From Lewinellaceae bacterium (GTDB lineage Bacteria; Bacteroidota; Bacteroidia; Chitinophagales; Saprospiraceae): DNA of 64,000 nt. Below the pieces are notes generated by a model, which ran no database searches, was not told the DNA's origin, and saw only the letters and a program-made list of their open reading frames with translations. Location: contig JACJXZ010000009.1 in the NCBI GenBank assembly GCA_020636375.1, positions 186,001 through 250,000 on the forward strand. Reading direction: 5' to 3'. Below are positions 1 through 8,362 of this stretch, in pieces (within the stretch, counting starts at the first letter, position 1; every line of letters starts with the position of its first letter). Made by a program: the position numbers and the translations under genes.

Positions 1-30
1 ATTGTTATATTGTTATATTGTTATATTGTT
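1..30. repeat. 8-bp tandem repeat (ATTGTTAT)n at left edge
   Basis: Almost four units of ATTGTTAT fill the left edge and probably continue beyond it. The same unit in reverse orientation forms the array at 50475-50530. Confidence 0.8.
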
Positions 31-120
31 GCGCTAATTGTGTCCGCTTACTTACCTGCCTGGTAACGGGTCAGTTGTTTTCCCGCCGAGGGCGGAATGC
101 GGTTGATGGTTCCCCTTGAC

Positions 121-309
121 CAGCAATTTCTCATGTAGAGCATGCACGTATCGCCACAAAAATTTATCCGGCTCAAAGAGACGGACACAAAGGCACCAAA
201 TCCGCACTAAATTTAGTGCGGATTTGGTGTTTTAGTGCCCGTCTGGTCAGCCGGGTAAACTTTCGTGGCATCCTCTCGCCGCGTGCGCACCTTACATGAG
301 AAACTACTG
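121..309. repeat. 189-bp palindromic element (family F1, full copy)
   Basis: The left end CAGCAATTTCTCATGTA and the right end, whose reverse complement is CAGTAGTTTCTCATGTA, are inverted repeats, and similarity continues inward through both arms. The core at 194-229 is a perfect 36-bp palindrome centred on TAAATTTA. The right half plus core recurs at 61084-61204 with few changes. It lies 3' of the gene at 441-809. It could be a REP/MITE-like element and could also act as a bidirectional terminator. Confidence 0.8.
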
Positions 310-440
310 CCCCTCGACAAGCTCGGGGCCAGGTTGGTTGGCAATCAACGGCTTAGGGGTTACAGCTGGTCAACAACAATCTTCACCCCGAGCGAGTCGA
401 GGGGAACTGGTAACTGCCCCGGAACTTCGTTCCGGAGGCA

Positions 441-809
441 CTACCGCTGCCGTTGCAGCTTCTGCGCCGAGACCGGCCGCTTTTTTTTCCGCTCCCTGGC
501 GGCTGCCGGGGTAGCAGCCTCCTCTTCCGGCCGGGCTTCCGCCGGGATGCGGTTGTACCACAACTCTGTGCCGTTGGCCAGCTTTACCCGGTCGGCATCC
601 GTCTTGGCGATGCGGAGCGTCGCGCCGCCCGGCTGTTCGTAATCCCGGTACTGGATAAACTTCCCATCGACGCTTTCTACGACAGCCTTGATCTCTTTTC
701 CGTTCAGCAGGAATATGTAATCGATGTTTTCCTGCGCCTGAATGCCGCCTCCCAGGAAAAGAAGGACGGCAGAGGCAAGGTAAAAATGCAGGTATTTCAG
801 CATGATCAT
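441..809 (-). CDS. Small secreted protein of unknown function
   Basis: The 122-residue product starts with a signal peptide (hydrophobic stretch to about residue 22, cleavage near GIQAQ), so it is exported. The middle resembles the short beta-rich domains found in Bacteroidota proteins that read 'LLNGKEI...V...DGKFIQYRDYEQPGG', ending in a Lys/Arg/Gln-rich tail. I cannot assign a function. A second in-frame Met two codons downstream (803) is an equally good start. It stands alone, and its 3' end faces the F1 palindrome. Confidence 0.65.
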   Translation of the reverse strand: MIMLKYLHFYLASAVLLFLGGGIQAQENIDYIFLLNGKEIKAVVESVDGKFIQYRDYEQPGGATLRIAKTDADRVKLANGTELWYNRIPAEARPEEEAATPAAARERKKKRPVSAQKLQRQR

Positions 810-1347
810 AAGGACTTAAGGCCACTCGCCTATAGTTAGAAAATGATGCCGGGCCGGGTGCGCCTGCCCTAAACCCGCCCCGGTTGTCCAACTATAAAAT
901 GGTAGCCGGATTTAAAAAATGACTCGGTCGTCAATTGTATAAAGCGTTTTGAGAAGGAAAAAATTGTACACCCCACCCCCTCTACCCATCTCCCCATCTC
1001 CCTCTCTCCCCATCTCCCTCTCTCCCTCTCTCCCTCTCTCCTCTCCCTCTCTCTCCCTCTCTCCCCATCTCCCCATCTCCCCATCTCCCTCTCTCCCTCT
1101 CTCTCCACAAAAAATCACCCCACCCGGAAACCTACCCCCGTTTTTCCCGTAAAACAGAACACGCAGCCTGTCCTATCCCAAATCAAAGTTCTTTGACGGC
1201 TGTAGCATATTCGTATTCGTACCAGGGTCTTGCCGGAAAAGGCCGGGAGGTGTTGTTCGTTGTTCGTTGCCTGTTGCCAGCCAACAACCGACTACCAACT
1301 ACCCCACCCCGCCCGCCCCGCAGCCCCCACTAACAAAAACCGATCCC
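810..1347. other. Intergenic region with CT-rich tandem array
   Basis: No gene is visible here. Positions 971-1107 are an almost pure pyrimidine tract built from CTCTCTCC and CCATCTCC units. Positions 1250-1290 carry GTTGTTCGTT-type units like those at 31344-31461. A putative promoter for the following gene should lie here, but I could not identify one securely. Confidence 0.7.
971..1107. repeat. CT-rich low-complexity tandem array
   Basis: Imperfect tandem units of CTCCCTCT and CTCCCCAT run for about 137 bp, giving a strongly strand-asymmetric polypyrimidine tract. Spurious reading frames of Arg/Glu or Pro/Ser repeats cross it on both strands. Confidence 0.85.
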
Positions 1348-4300
1348 ATGGTGACGAGAAAAACTACCCTGATTGCGCTGCTTTGCGCTTTTACTGCACC
1401 TCTGTTCAGCCAAATCTTTGACTCCGGTTTCCAACCCTTTATTACCCGCCCTGGCGAGGTGTCGGAGCTGGCCGTGCTGCCCGACGGGCGGTACTACGCC
1501 GCCGGCAGCTTCAGCTGGGCCAACCGGGCGGAACGCAGGAACATTGCCCGCTTCCTGCCCGACGGCAGCCTCGACGACGGCTTCTCCCCGGGCCCCGGTT
1601 TTTCCATCACGGCCCTGGCCCTGCAACCCGACGGCAAGGTGCTGCTCGGCGGAAGCTTCGCAGAAGAAGGCGCCCCGGAGGGCATCACCGTGATCCGGCT
1701 GAACAGCGACGGCAGCCTCGACGACAGCTTCCGGGCCGGCTTTGCCCCCGACGGCAACTTCGCCGACATCCAGGTGGAGAACAACGGCACGATCCTGGTT
1801 GGCGGTTCCTTTAACCACTTCGACGGGCAAGTCTCGCAGGGAGTCGTCCGGCTGAACAATACTGGCGAGCTGCTGGCCAGCATCCCTTTGAGTGCCAATG
1901 GCATTTTCGTCAGCAGCCTGGCCGTGCAGAGCAACGGCCGTTTCATGGTGGGTGGCACAATGGATGAAAAGGGCTACCTGAGCTATCATGAATACAGCGG
2001 AGCGCCGGTGCCAGGTTTCGACTTCTCCATCACCCTGCCTGGCACCACCAACATCCTGACCGCTATCCGGGACCTGGCCCTCGACAGTCAGGGGCGCTTC
2101 GCCTTCAGCGCCAGCACCTTCCTCATACGCTATGCGGTGGGGATCATCAATCCCAACGGCAGCTACGGCGCCTGGGATTATGTATTCGGCATTCCCCAGT
2201 CCATCGTCGTAGACGGCAGCGACAACATTTTCGTCGCCGGCGACTACAATGGCGTCAGCGCCGTGCACGCCTTTGACCCGATAACGGGGTTGCAGACTTA
2301 CAGCGGCGGTTGGGGCGCCGATGGCCTGATCCGCAAAGTGGCCCTTGTTCCCGGGGGCGGCTTTATCGCCGGCGGCCATTTCAGCTCCTTTGACGGGCGC
2401 GCCCGCCTGGGCATCGTTCGGCTCGACGCTGCCGGAGCGCCGGCAGGCGGCTTCCACGGCGTGCTGGAACGCACCGGCATGGTGCGCTCTATCGTGCGCA
2501 GCGGCAGCGATAAGGTGTACATCAGCGGGGAATTCGCCATGGTCGGCGATACCTATACGCCCAATATTGCCCGGATACGGCTGGACAACGGCGTGGCCGA
2601 TCCCGATTTCCAGAACCCCGGCATCAGCTACCGCAATGAAGTGCCGTGCATCACCCTTGATGCCCAGGGGCGCATCCTGGCGGCCGGCACCAACGTCGAC
2701 AATGCCGACAACCCCCATGAGGCGCCCCTGATGCGCCTGTTGCCCAACGGCGCTTTCGATCCTACTTTTCAACTCAACCCGGCCGCCTACCCCGTCGGGC
2801 GCCTCGCCAAGGTCTTCCCGCTGGACAATGGCCAGCTGCTGGCAATCGGCAATTTCACCGTCTTCGACGGAGGAATCGCCGCTTCCAAAGTGGCGCTTTA
2901 CAATGCCGACGGCAGCCTGGTGCGCAGCTTCTCCAACCGCATCCAGGTGGCGGACGCTACAGAGGTCATCCGCCTGAATGACGGCAAGATCCTCCTCGGT
3001 GGCCGCGATATCCGCTACGACGGCGCCGCCCCGCAGCATATTATCCGCCTCAGCGCCGGCCTGGAGCGCGACCCCGCCTTCCAGTCCCCGGCAGGCCTTC
3101 TCTGCACTAGCGGCAGCCGCTTCAAATTTACCGAACAGGACGACGGCAAAATCCTGGTAGGCGGCTCATTCCGCACCGACCCCAGCCAGAATATACCCTT
3201 CCGCATGGCCCGGCTGGAAGCCGACGGCGCCATCGACGGCAGCTTCCAGCTACCCGGTGCCTTTGACAACAGCGAACCCTACGTCGACGGCGGCGTGCGC
3301 CGGATGCTCTGCCTGCCCGACGGCCGCATCCTGGCAGTGGGGCACTTCGACTCTCTCGGATTGTCGCCCGCCCCCTGTATAACCCTGCTGGAAAACAATG
3401 GCGAGATCGCCAACAACATGCAAAGCCTGAACTTCGAGCGGCAATTCCTCTTTGACGCCGTGCTGCTCGACAACGGCGACCTGCTCGTCGGAGGCATCCT
3501 CTCCGACTCCAGCCGGCCCTGGCAGACGGGAATGGCGCGAATCGTCAACGCGAACCTGCTCACCGCCGGCATTGCCGGGCAAATCCGGACCCCAGGCGGG
3601 GCCCCGGTTGAAGGCGTAGAGATCGACATCGCCGGGCCGGTTTCCGAAAACATGCTCACCGGCGCTGATGGTGCCTATGGCTTTTCCGGCCAGCTCCCTG
3701 CCGGCGGTTACACCATCATCCCCAGCCTCAACACCAGCTATACCAACGGCGTGAGCACCTACGACCTGTTGCTGATCAGCCAGCACCTGCTCGGCGTCAA
3801 CCGCTTTGACGATCCCTACCGGATCATCGCTGCCGACGTCAACAACTCGCATTCGGTCACCACCCTGGACCTCATCAGCCTGCAGCGGCTGATCCTGGGA
3901 CAGGTGCCCGCCTTTCCCAATAACGCCAGCTGGCGGTTCGTCGATGCGGCTTACATCTTTCCCAACCCGCTGAACCCCTGGCAGGAGCCTTTCCCGGAAG
4001 TGATCAACCTGCCCGGCATACCGCCCGGCGGCATCCAGGGCGCAAACTTCATCGCCATCAAGGTCGGAGACGTGAACGGGAGCGCCGTCACGAACCCGGC
4101 GCCGGCACTGCGCAGCCAGCCCCCCCATTTCCAGCTGTGGGCGCAGGATGTGGAATTTGAAGCGGGCGAGCTGGTACGGGTGCCGGTCACCGCCGAAGAG
4201 CTCGGCGCCATCCGGACCCTGCAGTTCACCCTGCGTTTTGAGCCGTCGGCCCTCCGCCTGGAGGATGCCGGCTACGGGCTGATGCAGGAAGAAGACTTCG

Positions 4301-4782
4301 GCTTCAGCTTCCTGGACGAGGGCTGGATCACCGCCGGCTGCTACCGCCTGCCGGAGCAGGCCGGGCCGGAAACGCCCTTTTTCACCCTCACCTTCCGCAC
4401 CCGCCGGGCCGGAAGCGTAAAGCAGTTTCTGAGCATCGGCGCCGATGTCACCCCGGCGGAAGCTTACAGCGCCGAGGGGCAGGTATTTCGCCTGGAGCTG
4501 GCCTTCCGCCCCGCTCCGGCAAAACCGGCCCGCCTTCTGGGCAACGCCCCCAACCCGTTCTCGGAAGCGACGACAATTTCCTTCGACATGGAACGGCCGG
4601 GCGAGGCCACCCTGCTGATCCACAGCGCCGACGGGCGGCTGCTCCGGCAGTGGAGCGGGTGGCGCGAGGCAGGGCGGCAGGAAGTGAGGGTAAGTGCGGA
4701 AGGGCTGCCGGAGGGAGTGGTGTATTATACTCTGTCGACAGCGCGCGCAGCGGTGACCCGGAGCATGGTGGTGAGGAGGTGA
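1348..4782 (+). CDS. Delta-60 repeat secreted protein with dockerin-like region and T9SS sorting domain
   Basis: This is a 1144-residue exported protein. The start at 1348 gives a clean signal peptide (MVTRKTTLIALLCAFTAPLF, cleavage after FSQ); an upstream in-frame Met adds a non-signal extension. From about residue 25 to 740 it carries many copies of the delta-60 repeat (LxxDGSLDDSF...ALQPDGKVLLGGSF), which forms a beta-propeller-like fold. Then come a carboxypeptidase-regulatory-like beta domain (about 745-790), a dockerin-like region (DVNNSHSVTTLDLISLQRLI, DVNGS), a cohesin-like beta sandwich (about 925-1060) and a type A C-terminal sorting domain (NAPNPFSEATTISF ... GVVYYTL). The last domain directs export by the Por/type IX system and cell-surface attachment. 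The biological ligand is unknown. Several long antisense frames are shadows of this gene. Confidence 0.9.
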   Translation: MVTRKTTLIALLCAFTAPLFSQIFDSGFQPFITRPGEVSELAVLPDGRYYAAGSFSWANRAERRNIARFLPDGSLDDGFSPGPGFSITALALQPDGKVLLGGSFAEEGAPEGITVIRLNSDGSLDDSFRAGFAPDGNFADIQVENNGTILVGGSFNHFDGQVSQGVVRLNNTGELLASIPLSANGIFVSSLAVQSNGRFMVGGTMDEKGYLSYHEYSGAPVPGFDFSITLPGTTNILTAIRDLALDSQGRFAFSASTFLIRYAVGIINPNGSYGAWDYVFGIPQSIVVDGSDNIFVAGDYNGVSAVHAFDPITGLQTYSGGWGADGLIRKVALVPGGGFIAGGHFSSFDGRARLGIVRLDAAGAPAGGFHGVLERTGMVRSIVRSGSDKVYISGEFAMVGDTYTPNIARIRLDNGVADPDFQNPGISYRNEVPCITLDAQGRILAAGTNVDNADNPHEAPLMRLLPNGAFDPTFQLNPAAYPVGRLAKVFPLDNGQLLAIGNFTVFDGGIAASKVALYNADGSLVRSFSNRIQVADATEVIRLNDGKILLGGRDIRYDGAAPQHIIRLSAGLERDPAFQSPAGLLCTSGSRFKFTEQDDGKILVGGSFRTDPSQNIPFRMARLEADGAIDGSFQLPGAFDNSEPYVDGGVRRMLCLPDGRILAVGHFDSLGLSPAPCITLLENNGEIANNMQSLNFERQFLFDAVLLDNGDLLVGGILSDSSRPWQTGMARIVNANLLTAGIAGQIRTPGGAPVEGVEIDIAGPVSENMLTGADGAYGFSGQLPAGGYTIIPSLNTSYTNGVSTYDLLLISQHLLGVNRFDDPYRIIAADVNNSHSVTTLDLISLQRLILGQVPAFPNNASWRFVDAAYIFPNPLNPWQEPFPEVINLPGIPPGGIQGANFIAIKVGDVNGSAVTNPAPALRSQPPHFQLWAQDVEFEAGELVRVPVTAEELGAIRTLQFTLRFEPSALRLEDAGYGLMQEEDFGFSFLDEGWITAGCYRLPEQAGPETPFFTLTFRTRRAGSVKQFLSIGADVTPAEAYSAEGQVFRLELAFRPAPAKPARLLGNAPNPFSEATTISFDMERPGEATLLIHSADGRLLRQWSGWREAGRQEVRVSAEGLPEGVVYYTLSTARAAVTRSMVVRR

Positions 4783-4863
4783 TGTGAAAAAACGCCACTA
4801 TGTTTGTAACTATTTACCACCCGGCAGTATATTGGCAACTCGTCCCATTCATTACACATTTAC

Positions 4864-6405
4864 TCATCTTCTCGCTGCTACAAGCGCGTCGAGCTGCATC
4901 TGCTCGTCGGCGGTGATCCTGCCGTCCGGAATTAACCCAAAGGCGGCCGCATCTTCCAGTACCCACTGCGCCGCGTCGGGCAGCGCATCCGGCCCGTCCA
5001 GCCGGAAGGAGGCCGGCGACTGGGGGCCAAAGAGCAGCGCCCGCGTTAGTTCCGGCCAGTGCTCCGGGACGGGCTCCACGCCCGCCTGGCCGGCCAGCAG
5101 CCGCGCCCAGGTATGCATGCGCAACATTGGCGGCAGTACGCTGCGGTACCGCGATGCGGCGATGTGGTAAAATCATCTCGGCGGGCGTCGGGTACGTGGC
5201 GCCCGCCCGCTCCAGGTGTACGCCACCCACCGCGCCCGCGGCTCGAGCGTCGGAAAGTAGGGGCCCGACTGGTGGTAGACGCCCACGAGGGCAAAGCCCG
5301 GCAGGTAGGGTGGAAGGTGTGGTGGTAGAGGTCCGCCTGGTCTGCGTCCGGCGCGAGCGCCGCGTGCGCCGTCGGGTAGAGATAGGGAAGCGAAAGCTCA
5401 TAGCCGGTTGCGAAGATGATGGCGTCGACCTCTTCGGTGCTTCCATCCGTGAACTGCACCGTTCCGCCCGTCACCTGCGCCATCCAGGGGCGCGGCACGA
5501 TGCGGTCCTCGGCTACGAGCGCCAGGTAGAACTGGTTTTGGGTGAAGCCCGCCTCGAACGGGTCTTCCGACGCGCACGGCGCGCCAAACTGCGCCGGGTG
5601 GTAGCTGGTGCGCAGGATGAGCGCCTTCAGGCGCGCGCGCGCTCTCCGCTGGCGACCGCAGTTCGGACGCCTGCGCTGCGTAGCGGGTGTAGACGAGGTC
5701 GCTCGATGGGCACGCCACCAGGATCTTCTGGAGCGCGTAGCGATGCTTAAGCGCCGTGACCACGACGCGAGCCGCTCCTCGCAGCGCCAGCTCGCTGGCG
5801 ATCTCCAGGGCGCTGATGCTGTGCCCGGCGACCAGGACGCGCTGCCCGCGATACGGGTCGGCGCCGCGGTAAGCGCGCGCGGCATGGACCGTGCCGCCGC
5901 TGCCGGTGAAGCTGGCCAGCCCGCGACCTGCGGTATCGTCGGCACGCGGTACCGGTACCGGTGGCGCCGACCACATGGTCGAAGCGTTCTTCCCAGGTAC
6001 GGTAATCAGCCTGGGTGGCGCGCACGACCCAACCGTTGCCGGCGGGGGTCAGGGTCGGTACCTCATCGACACGGGTGCGAAACCGGGCGTCCGCGAGTAC
6101 GCCCATCTGTTCGGCATAGCGGCGGAGGTAGGCGCCGATTTGTTCGGTACCGTGGGGTAAGGGGGTGCCGGGCGGGTGCGGCAGGTCGGAGAACGCAGTC
6201 ATTACGCGACTGGTGTTGGTGCGCATCCCCGGTAGACGCTGCTTTGCGGCCCGCCAACCCGCCATTGCCCGCCGACGTCGATGTCCTCTTCGATAAGCGT
6301 CGGGCGGAAGCCGGCCTCTCGCAGCCAGCGCGCCGCTACCAGCCCGGCCGGGCCGGCGCCGATGACCGCAGCTGTCCGTGCTGCCGTGTGTGTCGCAGTA
6401 TTCAT
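4864..6405 (-). pseudogene. Flavin-containing monooxygenase pseudogene (multiple frameshifts)
   Basis: Reading from 6405 downward, one protein of the flavin monooxygenase family can be followed through six successive frames. The N-terminal FAD site is VIGAGPAGLVAARWL. The NADPH-site motif RVLVAGHSISALEIASEL is near 5840. The family motif IIFATGYELSLPYL is near 5400. The C-terminal part near 4864-5127 ends ADEQMQLDALVAARR. Five frame changes are needed (near 6230, 5960, 5640, about 5320 and about 5130). The one near 5640 lies at a run of GC dinucleotides, typical of slippage. The region is more GC-rich than its neighbours. Either the gene is dead or the assembly has indel errors. An intact protein would oxygenate a soft nucleophile using FAD and NADPH. 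Confidence 0.75.
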
Positions 6406-6631
6406 AATACCTCTGCTTTATTCGGCCGTTGAGCGTGCGCTCTGTTTCCGGCGTACGGATGAATTAATATTCAGAACAGTTATCCTTGGCCTGCAGCGCA
6501 TCCATTCCTTTCAAAAACTGGTATTTCGCCCGCAGATTCCCAAATTTAACCATGTCTTTGGCAATCTGCAAGGGAAGCATAGTGAAATCAATCACTCATT
6601 ACCTCCGGCATTCCAGGCATGCGCTCAAAAA
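6406..6631. other. Intergenic region with a short reading-frame remnant
   Basis: A 38-codon frame on the minus strand (6464-6580, MLPLQIAKDMVKFGNLRAKY to stop) looks protein-like but has no recognisable partner or family. It may be the tail of a lost gene. Nothing else is evident. Confidence 0.35.
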
Positions 6632-6961
6632 TCACTCCTCCGGCGCCGACACCACCTCCACCCTCACCGGGCGGTCGGGCAGGAAGTAGGCTTTTTCACT
6701 GCTGCAGGCATGCACCTTGTCGCCCATCCGGCTGAGGCCGTAGGAGCCCTCCGGGATGTTCAGGCCTTCTTTGGCGATGGGGATGCTGGCTTCCCAGTCG
6801 AATACCAGGATGGTAAAAGCTTCCAGGATTTCATGGGTATAGCCATCTCCGATGATCGTCGCCGACTCTTCGGTCACCACCAGTTGCATTTCCACCCAGG
6901 TGTTGATGAGGTCGTAGAAGCCGTCAGCTTCGAGCTGCATTTTTTGGAAGGCGAATTTCAT
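6632..6961 (-). CDS. 109-residue protein, copy 1 of a tandem paralogue pair
   Basis: The start at 6961 (MKFAFQKMQLEADGFYDLIN) is chosen because homology with the copy at 7116-7445 begins exactly there. The product has no signal peptide or membrane segment and ends in Val/Glu-rich sequence. I do not recognise the family. The motifs IPEGSYGLSRMGDKVHACS and AYFLPDRPV suggest a compact beta-rich domain. Both paralogues have the same length and are preceded by the same GCCACGAAG/CACAAAGGC intergenic sequence, so the duplication included upstream DNA. Confidence 0.7.
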   Translation of the reverse strand: MKFAFQKMQLEADGFYDLINTWVEMQLVVTEESATIIGDGYTHEILEAFTILVFDWEASIPIAKEGLNIPEGSYGLSRMGDKVHACSSEKAYFLPDRPVRVEVVSAPEE

Positions 6962-6974
6962 GGTAAAGAGCAGT

Positions 6975-7022
6975 TGTTTTTGCCACGAAGACACAAAGGC
7001 ACGAAGACGCACAAAGGCTTAG
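6975..7022. repeat. Interspersed GCCACGAAG...CACAAAGGC sequence
   Basis: The run TTTTTGCCACGAAGACACAA followed by GGCACGAAGACGCACAAAGG lies just upstream of the 6961 start codon. Variants occur at 7454-7505 and, as an inverted pair, at 21401-21476. This looks like half of a palindromic intergenic repeat. Confidence 0.6.
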
Positions 7023-7115
7023 TTAGTGGCGGAAACAAGCCACATAAGCGGCCGGTGTACGCAAGTCGTCCGCAGGTTGAAGATTTGGCCTGGTATCGGA
7101 TGGCTGGTAAGCCCC

Positions 7116-7445
7116 TCACTCCTCCGGCACCGACACCACCTCTACTGTCACCGGGCGGTCAGGCAGGAAGTAGGCTTTCTCCCGGCTGCAGGCGTGGACC
7201 TTGTCGCCCATCCGGCTGAGGTCGTAGGAGCCCTCCGGGATGTTCAGGCCTTCTTTGGCGATGGGGATGCTGGCCTCCCAGTCGAAGACCAGCATAGTAA
7301 AGGCGCCGGCGATCTCATAGGTATACCCATACCCGATGATCGTCGCCGAGTCTTCGGCAACCACCAGCTGCATCTCCGCCCAGGTGTTGATGAGTTTGTA
7401 GAAGCCGTCGGCTTCGAGCTGCATTTTTTGGAATGCGAATTTCAT
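7116..7445 (-). CDS. 109-residue protein, copy 2 of a tandem paralogue pair
   Basis: This paralogue of the 6632-6961 gene has the same length and very similar sequence (MKFAFQKMQLEADGFYKLIN at the start, VTVEVVSVPEE at the end). A longer frame extends upstream but only through repeat DNA, so 7445 is the likely start. The strongest conservation is in the central IPIAKEGLNIPEGSY and RMGDKVHAC segments. The function is unknown. Its immediate 5' flank carries the same repeat as copy 1. Confidence 0.7.
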   Translation of the reverse strand: MKFAFQKMQLEADGFYKLINTWAEMQLVVAEDSATIIGYGYTYEIAGAFTMLVFDWEASIPIAKEGLNIPEGSYDLSRMGDKVHACSREKAYFLPDRPVTVEVVSVPEE

Positions 7446-7453
7446 GGTAAAGA

Positions 7454-7505
7454 GCAGTTGTTTTTGCCACGAAGGCTCTAAAGCACAAAGACTCACAAAG
7501 GCTCG
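7454..7505. repeat. Interspersed GCCACGAAG...CACAAAGGC sequence (second copy)
   Basis: This variant of the 6975-7022 sequence (GCCACGAAGGCTCTAAAGCA, then CAAAGACTCACAAAGGCTCG) sits at the same distance upstream of the paralogue's start codon. Confidence 0.6.
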
Positions 7506-7570
7506 GTCGGTGCCCCTTAGTGCCTGCCCGCCTGGTTGCGGCTTGCGCAGGCAAGCCTTCGTATTTTCCT

Positions 7571-8191
7571 TCAAGGGATAAAGTTAAAAATATCCCACCA
7601 ATCCTCACATTGCTTCGGATTGATGTGTGTCTCATTAAAAAGCTCCCGATGGCGCTGTATCCTTTTCGGGGAAACGGCTTCTCCATAATGAAACACCTTC
7701 AACTCTTTACCCCCCTTGGCATTGGGAACCGGCACGGCCTTTCCTCCTTTGTGTGCGGCATCGGCAATCCGGTATTTGGAACTGAACCGCGTGCTTTCTA
7801 CCCAATGCAATCCAACCTCGGCTTTTCCCTGGATAACATCCTTGTCGATGCGGTAAAGCAGCTTTTGGCCTTTATGGTAAAGAAATTTAATGGTGTTCCC
7901 ATCCGGCAACTTTTTAAAGATCACCGTAAACCCGGCGGCAAAGAAATCCTCCGGGCATTTGTCTCGCGGGTCGAAATCGCCCCCATTTTGCCAGTCGACG
8001 GTCAGGTCGGAGGTGGTTACTTCGTAGGAGAAGGTGGCGCCGCCGGTGTGTCCTGTGAAGTAGTCCAGCTCCGGCGCCGGATTGAAATGGCTGTAGTAAA
8101 GCACAAACACAGCAAGAAGCGCCAGGAACAGCAGGGCCAGGGCATGGAAAGGGCGCCTTCTGCCTGGAGGAGAAGCAAGGGTGTGGATCAT
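7571..8191 (-). CDS. Membrane-anchored protein of unknown function
   Basis: The 206-residue product has a basic N-terminus (PPGRRRP) followed by one hydrophobic helix (about residues 16-34, ALALLFLALLAVFVLYY), which fits a signal anchor with the rest outside the cytoplasm. The remainder is soluble and aromatic-rich (CEDWWDIFNFIP at the C-terminus) with Cys near residues 79 and 197. I recognise no domain. It lies on the same strand as, and just upstream of, the paralogue pair, and a shared transcript is possible. Confidence 0.65.
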   Translation of the reverse strand: MIHTLASPPGRRRPFHALALLFLALLAVFVLYYSHFNPAPELDYFTGHTGGATFSYEVTTSDLTVDWQNGGDFDPRDKCPEDFFAAGFTVIFKKLPDGNTIKFLYHKGQKLLYRIDKDVIQGKAEVGLHWVESTRFSSKYRIADAAHKGGKAVPVPNAKGGKELKVFHYGEAVSPKRIQRHRELFNETHINPKQCEDWWDIFNFIP

Positions 8192-8362
8192 GGTGGCGTA
8201 TAGATTTAGAGGGTGAAGGAAATAAGTTTAATTTCCGTCACGGGCAAATTTGGATGAGATTTTTTTAAACTAAATCTTTAATGTATCTGAAGGAGCATCG
8301 TATTGGGTGCAATAATACGAGTTAAGTTGATTTTTTGCAAGCTTATACTTAATTTTATCAAT
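8192..8362. other. AT-rich intergenic region
   Basis: No coding or repeat signal is visible beyond an AT-rich stretch. It separates the signal-anchor gene from the hsdM remnant. Confidence 0.5.

Noticed and set aside
265..642. Plus-strand frame opposite the small secreted protein
   Set aside because: It starts inside the F1 palindrome and has no signal or domain; the minus-strand frame has a convincing signal peptide.
1330..3039. Long minus-strand open frame opposite the delta-60 repeat gene (569 codons)
   Set aside because: GC-rich repetitive coding DNA leaves the opposite strand open; the frame has no family motifs, whereas the plus strand has a signal peptide, repeats and a sorting domain.
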